Positions 1 to 4,842 of a DNA stretch of 6,368 nt are shown here, piece after piece. Position 1 is the stretch's first letter. Each line of letters begins with the position of its first letter. Where the stretch lies: NCBI GenBank assembly GCA_045580645.1, contig JAZNOG010000015.1, forward strand, positions 1-6,368, given 5' to 3'. The notes beneath the pieces were generated by a model, which did not search any database, had not been told where the DNA came from, and worked only from the letters and a program-made list of their open reading frames with translations. Origin of the DNA: HGM10836 sp045580645 (GTDB lineage: Bacteria; Bacillota_I; Bacilli_A; RF39; UBA660). The position numbers and the translations under genes were made by a program.

Positions 1-3
1 AAT

Positions 4-8
4 GAGGA
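4..8 (+). promoter_or_regulatory. Shine-Dalgarno site that fixes the start of the desulfurase-like gene
   Basis: GAGGA lies 7 bases before the ATG at 16-18. This matters because the reading frame stays open to the left edge of the window, so an upstream start cannot be excluded from the frame alone. The site supports initiation at 16. It also means that the missing N-terminal desulfurase strand is a real absence unless a longer form is made. Confidence 0.6.
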
Positions 9-15
9 TAAAAAA

Positions 16-696
16 ATGAAAGAAGAAATATTAAATACAATAATAAAAGTATGTGAAGATTACCCCGGTAATAATAATTCTTTACATAAACTTGGAATGC
101 TTTCTAAAAAATTAGAAAATGCCGCAACAAAACAAATATTAGAAGTTTTAAAAATAGAGCATAAAGAAGTAATATATGTAAGTGATAGAAGCGAAGCAAA
201 TAGTTTATTGGTTTTAGGACTATTAGAAAAATATGAAGGAAAAGATAAAAATGTTATTACAACAAAAAATGAAGATCCAAGCATAATAGAATCTCTAAAA
301 AGTTTAAATTTCAAAATAAATTATGTTAATAAAGAAAATAATTGTGTTTCTATTAAAGAAATAGAACAAATTATAAACAATGATACAGTTTTAGTTTCTA
401 TTTCAAATATAGATAATGTAAAAGAACTTGTTGAAATTATCAAAAAATTTAGAAATTGTAGTTTCCATTTAGAATTAAATGAAACCTGCGATTTAAAAAA
501 TTTAAACAATATAGATTTTATTACAATTTATGATAATGATTTACCTGGAATCGCTTGTTTAATTAAAAACAAAAATATCCATTTAGAACCAATAATTCAT
601 GGAGGAAAAAGCTCTACAATATATAGAAGTGGCACACCTAACGGACCATTTATTGTAAGTTTTTCAAAATTAATAAAATTAAAGTATAAAAGATAG
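16..696 (+). CDS. Truncated cysteine desulfurase-like protein (class V aminotransferase fold), probable pseudoenzyme
   Basis: The 226 residues follow the NifS/IscS pattern from the GNPSSLH region (here GNNNSLHKLG, residues 18-27) to the RSGT motif (204-207), preceded by GG at 196-197. The family normally runs to about 380-400 residues, so the N-terminal YLDNAATT strand and the whole C-terminal part with the catalytic cysteine loop are missing. The cofactor contacts are also gone. The family TSGGTEANN is VSDRSEANS (55-63), the PLP-stacking His of EHPS is Asp87, HVDAxQ is HLELNE (151-156), and the SAHKxxGPKG loop with the PLP lysine is shortened to IYDNDLPG (171-178). It should therefore not work as a PLP desulfurase. 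The frame is intact over its full length and has a good ribosome site, so it may be maintained as a scaffold or partner protein. A decaying paralog is the alternative. The ATG overlaps a TGA in another frame (ATGA, 16-19), so it may be coupled to an upstream gene outside the window. DUF1540 follows after 31 bases. The family call is confident; the role is unknown. Confidence 0.8.
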   Translation: MKEEILNTIIKVCEDYPGNNNSLHKLGMLSKKLENAATKQILEVLKIEHKEVIYVSDRSEANSLLVLGLLEKYEGKDKNVITTKNEDPSIIESLKSLNFKINYVNKENNCVSIKEIEQIINNDTVLVSISNIDNVKELVEIIKKFRNCSFHLELNETCDLKNLNNIDFITIYDNDLPGIACLIKNKNIHLEPIIHGGKSSTIYRSGTPNGPFIVSFSKLIKLKYKR

Positions 697-727
697 TTTT
701 TATTCCAAACTATAAATGGGTGATAAA

Positions 728-889
728 ATGAAAAAGAAGATCAATTGCACTGTTCATTCATGTATGTATAATGCTTGCGATAAATGTATGTGTAAATTAA
801 ATGAGATTAAGATTGATAATCAAAATAATGAAGCAACATCAAAGAAAGAAACAATTTGTGATAGTTACGTTAAAAAAATAGAAAAGTAA
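728..889 (+). CDS. Small six-cysteine DUF1540-type protein
   Basis: This 53-residue ORF starts at ATG 728 behind GGGTGA (718-723) and ends with TAA at 887-889. The pattern is that of DUF1540: Cys7-x4-Cys12-MYN, Cys20, a short hydrophobic I-x-I stretch (27-29), an Ala-containing linker, then T-x-C at 42-44 followed by an aromatic (DSYV). DUF1540 proteins usually carry four such cysteines, which suggests a small metal-binding fold; their function is not established. This copy has two extra cysteines, Cys17 and Cys22, making a C-x2-C-x-C cluster at 17-22. It has no signal peptide or membrane segment. It lies 31 bases after the desulfurase-like gene with no terminator between them, so the two are probably cotranscribed, and a strong terminator follows directly. 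The family assignment is by motif recognition. A link to sulfur or metal handling is only a guess from the neighbour. Confidence 0.8.
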   Translation: MKKKINCTVHSCMYNACDKCMCKLNEIKIDNQNNEATSKKETICDSYVKKIEK

Positions 890-895
890 AAAACC

Positions 896-935
896 AAAAC
901 CTATAAGATTAAAACTTCTTATAGGTTTTATTTAT
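896..935 (+). terminator. Rho-independent terminator after the DUF1540 gene
   Basis: A perfect 13-bp stem pairs 896-908 (AAAACCTATAAGA) with 917-929 (TCTTATAGGTTTT) around an 8-base loop (909-916). The T-rich end of the right arm continues into ATTTAT. It lies 6 bases after the DUF1540 stop codon and ends the first transcription unit. The left arm is preceded by A-rich sequence, so it could also terminate from the other strand, but no minus-strand gene is visible that would need it. Confidence 0.85.
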
Positions 936-966
936 GTCTTAATGTATAATTAAAAAAGGTGGTATT

Positions 967-1668
967 ATGATTGATATGATAGTTAATGAAATAGAAGAAG
1001 GAAAAGATGAAACTATAATTCCGTTTAATAGAACAATTTTACAAATTTTACCTTTAGGTTATGGAGAAAACGATATTTTAATTGGTGTTCGTTCAAAAGT
1101 TTTAAGAAAATTGGCCAAAAAATATTATAATAATATTACAATAGAGGATATAACATATTTTATAAAAAGTCCTATTCATGAATATAGATTATTTGCAGTA
1201 ATGACAATGATTTTAAAATCAAAAAAAGAAGATAAAGAAATATTTAACCTATACCTTGAAAATATAGATTATTTAAACAACTGGGATATCATTGATATAT
1301 CTTGCCATCACATTATAGGTAAATATATTTTTAATAACTATGACAAAGAAAAAAGAAAAAAATTTTTAATAAATTTATATAATTCTGATAATTTTTGGCA
1401 TAGAAGAATTTCTATTGTAAGCACAATGTATTTTATAAAAAATAATGATATTGATTTTTGTTTGGATTTTTATAAGGAGTGCACTAATGATCAACATCAT
1501 TTAAATAATAAGGCATTAGGATGGATGTTAAGAGAAGTTTTTAAAAAAGATAAAACAAAAACTATTAAATTTATAAAAGAAAATAAGCTAAAAAACATAA
1601 CTTTTAATTATGCTTTAGAAAAACTAACAAAAGAGGAAAAAAACACCTTGAGACTCGAGTTAAGTTAA
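967..1668 (+). CDS. AlkD-type DNA alkylation repair protein (HEAT-repeat DNA glycosylase)
   Basis: The 233-residue protein matches the DNA_alkylation (AlkC/AlkD) family in length and motif order. These alpha-helical HEAT-like proteins remove N3- and N7-alkylated purines without flipping the base. Signature stretches are GVRSKVLRKLAKK (40-52), SPIHEYRLFAV (68-78), NNWDIIDI (104-111), FWHRRISIVST (143-153) and NKALGWMLREV (181-191). By comparison with Bacillus cereus AlkD (Trp109, Asp113, Arg148, Trp187, Arg190), the likely equivalents are Trp106, Asp110, Arg146 or Arg147, Trp186 and Arg189, so the enzyme looks active. The protein is cytoplasmic, with no signal peptide. The start at 967 follows AAAGGTGG (955-962) at a short 4-base spacing. 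Met4 at 976 is a weaker alternative because its spacing would be 13 bases. The gene sits alone between the terminator upstream and the promoter of the protease locus downstream. The family is secure; the alkyl-base specificity is inferred. Confidence 0.9.
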   Translation: MIDMIVNEIEEGKDETIIPFNRTILQILPLGYGENDILIGVRSKVLRKLAKKYYNNITIEDITYFIKSPIHEYRLFAVMTMILKSKKEDKEIFNLYLENIDYLNNWDIIDISCHHIIGKYIFNNYDKEKRKKFLINLYNSDNFWHRRISIVSTMYFIKNNDIDFCLDFYKECTNDQHHLNNKALGWMLREVFKKDKTKTIKFIKENKLKNITFNYALEKLTKEEKNTLRLELS

Positions 1669-1697
1669 TTGACACTTAATAAAATAAATAATATAAT
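1669..1697 (+). promoter_or_regulatory. Perfect consensus sigma-A promoter of the protease locus
   Basis: TTGACA at 1669-1674 and TATAAT at 1692-1697 are separated by exactly 17 bases of A/T-only sequence apart from one C. This is a full consensus housekeeping promoter. The -35 box starts at the base right after the TAA stop of the alkylation repair gene. Transcription should begin near 1703-1705, giving a leader of about 26 bases before the ATG at 1730, with AGGAG at 1718-1722. No operator-like inverted repeat is seen around it, so expression may be high and constitutive. Confidence 0.88.
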
Positions 1698-1700
1698 TAA

Positions 1701-1828
1701 AATATAAATAACTTTGCAGGAGAATAAATATGGGAAGGAAAACAATAAAATTATTATTTTTATTTACATTTATTTTAGTTTTAGTATTTTCCATATGTAA
1801 AACTACTTTTTCTCTTGAAACAATGGAA
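1701..1828 (+). repeat. Duplicated leader plus signal-peptide segment, copy 1
   Basis: This segment covers the 5' leader, the ribosome site and the first 33 codons of the first protease. It matches 4715-4842 with only four differences by eye: a G/A in codon 3 (AGG versus AAG) and three silent third-base changes. Identity starts abruptly a few bases before the predicted transcription start, just inside the promoter, and stops abruptly after codon 33. Confidence 0.93.
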
Positions 1829-4696
1829 AATACATATGATATAGAAGAATATTTACATGATGAGAAAGTTTGTACCAAAAAAAACTTAATTGATGATGGT
1901 TATGATAAAGTAATAGAAACAAATAACCCTGTGCAACTAGCAACATTAAAAGCAGTATCTTTAGAATCAAAATTTAGTTTGGAGGATATAATACCGGAAA
2001 ATATAGTTTATAGAAATCAAGGAAATACTTACTCTTGCTATGCATTTACTACTATGTGGTGTTTAGAAACAAGTTTAGCATTAGATGATTATTATGCTGG
2101 GAAAACACCGGTGAAATATGATTTTTCTGAAAGACACTTGCAATATACGCTTAGTAAATCATGCTGTAAAGATGGAACAAATACCTGGGGATATAACAAA
2201 ACAATAACTGCAGGTGTTTATGATGAAGAAGTTTATGCATATTTAACAAATGGATCAGGGGCAATTTTGGAAAAAGATTTGCCATTTCAAAATAATACAA
2301 ATAAAATTTATTTAAGTGATATACAAAACCAAAATACTGCAACAAGAGTCTATGATATGAATATTTTTAAACGAACATCTCTTAAAAAAAATGATGAAAA
2401 AATGCTGGCAATAAAAAATCATATAAAATATGAAGGTGCTTTAGGTGCATCAATGTATTATGATAGTAATTATATAAATTATTCAACTGGTGCCTATTAT
2501 TCTGGTGGAAGTTCTATAAATCATGCTGTAGCTATAATTGGTTGGGATGACAATTATAGTAGAACTAACTTTAAAAGTGGCAATAGACCATCTGGTGATG
2601 GTGCATGGATTGTTTTAAATTCTTATGGTAGTTATTTTGATAAAATGTATATATCATATTATGATTACGGTGCTACTAAATCGTTATATGGATTTTCTAA
2701 TGTTTCAACAGATGTAAATTATGATTATATATATCAGTATGATTGGTATGGACCATCTGGAACAAAAACTTATGATTCTCAAACTTTATATTTAGCTAAT
2801 CAGTATACCAAAAAGACAAATAATGTGGAATACTTAACAGATGTAGCAATTCATGCCGCAGAAACATATCAAGTAAAAGTATATGTTAATCCAAATGGTA
2901 CAAGTATGGAAAAAGCAAATTTACAACAAGTTAAGTTAAAAGCAGGAAATTACGAAACAATCGGACACGGGTATCATACACTTGAATTTGCTGAACCAAT
3001 AAAATTAACAGGAAGTTCTTTTGCAGTAGTTTTAGAAATAAAAACAAATGATAATAGTTCAACTTCATATTATGTAGAACAAAGAGATTCAGGTGATTAT
3101 AATGATGTAACATACACTGGAAAAAGTTATTATGGCGGAGAAAGTGCTTTTAATGGGATATCTTCATGGACCATGTTAACAAAAGATAATACCATTAAAG
3201 CCTTTACAGTAGCAGGTGTAAGCAATCTAATAATAAAATCAAAACCTAATAAAACAACATATATTGAAGGAGAAAACTTCAATAAAACAGGTATGATAGT
3301 ATTAGCAAATTATAATAATGGAAAACAAGAAACAATAACAGATTACACAGTAACAGGCGGAACAAATTTAAAAAAAGGACAAACTTATGTAACAATTACT
3401 TATAGAAATGGAAGTGTAAAACTACCGATAACAGTAGAATCTAACAGTGTAACGAGTTTAAAAATCAAGAATTCTCCAACTAAAACAACGTATATAGAAG
3501 GAGAAAACTTTAATAAAACAGGTTTAGTTATTGAAGCAACTTATAAAGATGGAACAAAAAAAGAAGTAACTAATTATCAAATTACTGATGGAACAAATTT
3601 AAAAGAAAATCAATCATATGTAACTATTTCATATGAAGGAAAAACAGTAAAACAAATAATAAGTGTTACAAAAGTTAATTTAACAAATTTAGAGATAACA
3701 AAAAATCCAACAAAAACAACATACCTAGTTGGTGAAAATTTTGATAAAACAGGAATGCTTGTTCGAGCAACATACGGAAATGGAAAAAATGTATTAATAA
3801 CAAGTTATAAAGTTCTAAACGGAACAAACTTAAAAAAAGGACAAACAGAAGTTGAAATAAGCTTTGGTGGAAAAACAGTATCCCAAAAAATAAATGTTAT
3901 AGACAAAGAAGTATTAAATATAAAAGTAAAACAAGAGCCAACAAAAACAAAATATATAAAAGATTTAGAAAATATAGATTTAACCGGAGGGATATTAGAA
4001 GTTACATATACTGATGGCACAACTTTTGAATTATTAATGAATTCAAACTCTGTAACTGTAACAGGATTTTCTAACAAAAAAGAAGGGCCAATAACAGTAA
4101 CGATATCATATCAAGGTAAAAAAGCAGAAATTATAATCCAAATAATAACAGCAGAAGGACCAAAAAGTTCAAATTTTAAAAACTCAAAAGGTATCGTTAA
4201 TAACATCAAATCTTATTCATACACTGATAAAACAAAAGAATCTTATATGTTAATAGAAGTAGAAATAAATAATATAGAAAGATTCCAAAGTAATGAAGAA
4301 TTTAAATATTTATATTACTTATCACCTAATGAAACAGAAATAAATATAAAAGATTGGGTAGAAATAAAAGAAGAACAAATGTCTAATTCAACACTTAATT
4401 TTGTAATAAATACAAAAGACATAAAAAATTATAATGAAATAACTAATTCAAATAACTTATACTTATATATAACAGAAATTGTAACAAAAAATGGTGAAAA
4501 CAGAATGTCTATTTCAAAAACAATGTTAGAAAAAAGTGAAATAGAAATAGAAACCTATATAGATGATGTATTAAAAGAAAATAAAAAAGATGATCAAAAA
4601 CAAAATAAGTTATGGATTTATATTGTCATTATAATTGCGCTAGCATTAACAGGAACAGGAATATTCCTGTTCCTGTATAAAAAAACAAAACAATGA
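1730..4696 (+). CDS. Secreted membrane-anchored papain-like (C1) cysteine protease with lectin-like and four Ig-like domains
   Basis: This 988-residue surface protease starts at ATG 1730, 7 bases after AGGAG. Residues 1-28 are a signal peptide (MGRKTIK, hydrophobic core, likely cleavage after TTFS); Cys23 does not form a lipobox. Residues 29 to about 80 are a charged propeptide. The C1 peptidase domain spans about 85-320: Gln97 (oxyanion hole) and catalytic Cys103 in QGNTYSC keep the papain spacing, with His265 in NHAVAIIGW and Asn297 in WIVLNSYG. The usual Trp after the Cys is Tyr104, and NSWG is NSYG. A lectin-like domain follows (about 328-495; YQYDWYG, YQVKVYVNPNG, YHTLEF). Then come four Big_3-type Ig-like repeats (498-806), an unnamed domain (807-955), a transmembrane helix (961-983) and the basic tail KKTKQ. 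The order resembles C. difficile Cwp84/Cwp13, but without CWB2 repeats. All domains before the helix should face outward. A paralog starts 47 bases downstream with no terminator between. Substrate unknown; surface protein processing or host protein cleavage are possible. Confidence 0.92.
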   Translation: MGRKTIKLLFLFTFILVLVFSICKTTFSLETMENTYDIEEYLHDEKVCTKKNLIDDGYDKVIETNNPVQLATLKAVSLESKFSLEDIIPENIVYRNQGNTYSCYAFTTMWCLETSLALDDYYAGKTPVKYDFSERHLQYTLSKSCCKDGTNTWGYNKTITAGVYDEEVYAYLTNGSGAILEKDLPFQNNTNKIYLSDIQNQNTATRVYDMNIFKRTSLKKNDEKMLAIKNHIKYEGALGASMYYDSNYINYSTGAYYSGGSSINHAVAIIGWDDNYSRTNFKSGNRPSGDGAWIVLNSYGSYFDKMYISYYDYGATKSLYGFSNVSTDVNYDYIYQYDWYGPSGTKTYDSQTLYLANQYTKKTNNVEYLTDVAIHAAETYQVKVYVNPNGTSMEKANLQQVKLKAGNYETIGHGYHTLEFAEPIKLTGSSFAVVLEIKTNDNSSTSYYVEQRDSGDYNDVTYTGKSYYGGESAFNGISSWTMLTKDNTIKAFTVAGVSNLIIKSKPNKTTYIEGENFNKTGMIVLANYNNGKQETITDYTVTGGTNLKKGQTYVTITYRNGSVKLPITVESNSVTSLKIKNSPTKTTYIEGENFNKTGLVIEATYKDGTKKEVTNYQITDGTNLKENQSYVTISYEGKTVKQIISVTKVNLTNLEITKNPTKTTYLVGENFDKTGMLVRATYGNGKNVLITSYKVLNGTNLKKGQTEVEISFGGKTVSQKINVIDKEVLNIKVKQEPTKTKYIKDLENIDLTGGILEVTYTDGTTFELLMNSNSVTVTGFSNKKEGPITVTISYQGKKAEIIIQIITAEGPKSSNFKNSKGIVNNIKSYSYTDKTKESYMLIEVEINNIERFQSNEEFKYLYYLSPNETEINIKDWVEIKEEQMSNSTLNFVINTKDIKNYNEITNSNNLYLYITEIVTKNGENRMSISKTMLEKSEIEIETYIDDVLKENKKDDQKQNKLWIYIVIIIALALTGTGIFLFLYKKTKQ
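3194..3312 (+). repeat. Identical paralog tract at the start of the Ig-like region, copy 1
   Basis: These 119 bases are identical to 6250-6368 at every position, silent sites included. They cover the end of the lectin-like domain (IKAFTVAGVSNL) and the first part of Ig-like repeat 1. Identity begins abruptly: the three bases just before differ, and further upstream the paralogs are clearly diverged. The right limit is unknown because copy 2 runs off the window. Confidence 0.95.
3221..4147 (+). repeat. Four tandem Ig-like (Big_3-type) repeats, exact 77-codon period
   Basis: The recurring pattern is Y-x-x-GENF-(N/D)-KTG, a short strand ending in A-x-Y, a N-G or D-G turn, GTNLKKGQ, and a final V-(T/E)-I-(T/S)-(Y/F) strand. 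The marker tyrosines are at residues 511, 588, 665 and 742, a constant 77 residues or 231 bp. Repeats 1 and 2 are also close in DNA: 3251-3292 and 3482-3523 differ at three of 42 bases. Repeat 4 is the most diverged (KYIKDLENIDLTGG). Approximate units are 3221-3439, 3452-3670, 3680-3898 and 3908-4147. Such repeats usually act as stalks or adhesive modules holding the catalytic part away from the membrane. Confidence 0.9.
4649..4676. repeat. Perfect 28-bp palindrome inside the transmembrane-helix codons
   Basis: ACAGGAACAGGAAT and its exact reverse complement meet at 4662/4663. In RNA this gives a 12-bp stem (4649-4660 with 4665-4676) around ATAT. It encodes TGTGIFLFL of the membrane anchor and is richer in G/C than its surroundings. 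A-rich sequence follows, with no T run, so it is not an intrinsic terminator. It lies between two genes that may share one transcript, where a hairpin could stabilise or process the mRNA 3' of the first gene. Confidence 0.9.
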
Positions 4697-4714
4697 ATTT
4701 TAAAAATAACAAAC

Positions 4715-4842
4715 AATATAAATAACTTTGCAGGAGAATAAATATGGGAAAGAAAACAATAAAATTATTATTTTTATTTACATTTATTTTAGTTTTAGTA
4801 TTTTCTATATGTAAAACTACGTTTTCCCTTGAAACAATGGAA
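4715..4842 (+). repeat. Duplicated leader plus signal-peptide segment, copy 2
   Basis: This is the second copy of 1701-1828, offset by 3014 bases. It contains the same leader, AGGAG site and signal-peptide codons. The TTGACA/TATAAT promoter that precedes copy 1 is not duplicated here. In the 47-base gap before the second protease only a weak TATAAA (4717-4722) is seen, with no recognisable -35, so the second gene probably depends on read-through from the first. Confidence 0.93.

Noticed and set aside
2..19. Possible tail of an upstream gene ending in TGA at 17-19, overlapping the ATG at 16
   Set aside because: Only five codons are visible in that frame. The ATGA overlap would fit translational coupling, but nothing else supports a gene here.
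60..509. Minus-strand ORFs opposite the desulfurase-like gene
   Set aside because: They have no ribosome sites or recognisable motifs and lie wholly inside a + strand gene with clear family similarity; they are shadows.
693..713. 7-bp inverted repeat ATAGTTT/AAACTAT around the first stop codon
   Set aside because: It is an AT-only stem apart from one G-C pair, with no T run after it. It is too weak to be a terminator and would not separate the first two genes.
728..889. The small six-cysteine protein as a SCIFF-type ranthipeptide precursor
   Set aside because: Cysteine spacing and the C-x4-C-MYN and T-x-C motifs match DUF1540, and no radical SAM maturase is nearby.
945..950. TATAAT as -10 box for the alkylation repair gene
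   Set aside because: No -35 is found at proper spacing, and the start would fall on the ribosome site (955-962), leaving almost no leader. The hexamer is easily met by chance in this AT-rich sequence.
1796..1800. Cys23 of the first protease as a lipoprotein cysteine
   Set aside because: The preceding residues FSI do not fit a lipobox, which needs a small residue before Cys, and a C-terminal membrane helix already anchors the protein.
1660..1878. Minus-strand ORF of 72 codons across the promoter region
   Set aside because: It overlaps the perfect + strand promoter and the signal-peptide codons. Its hydrophobic translation is the reverse reading of A/T-rich DNA.
2151..4077. Minus-strand ORFs opposite the first protease
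   Set aside because: They have low-complexity translations with no family motif, and lie inside a large well-supported + strand gene.
4694..4696. TGA read as tryptophan (mycoplasma code), extending the first protease
   Set aside because: All tryptophans in the window use TGG. The protein ends naturally after a helix and a basic tail, and the extension would run through the next ribosome site.
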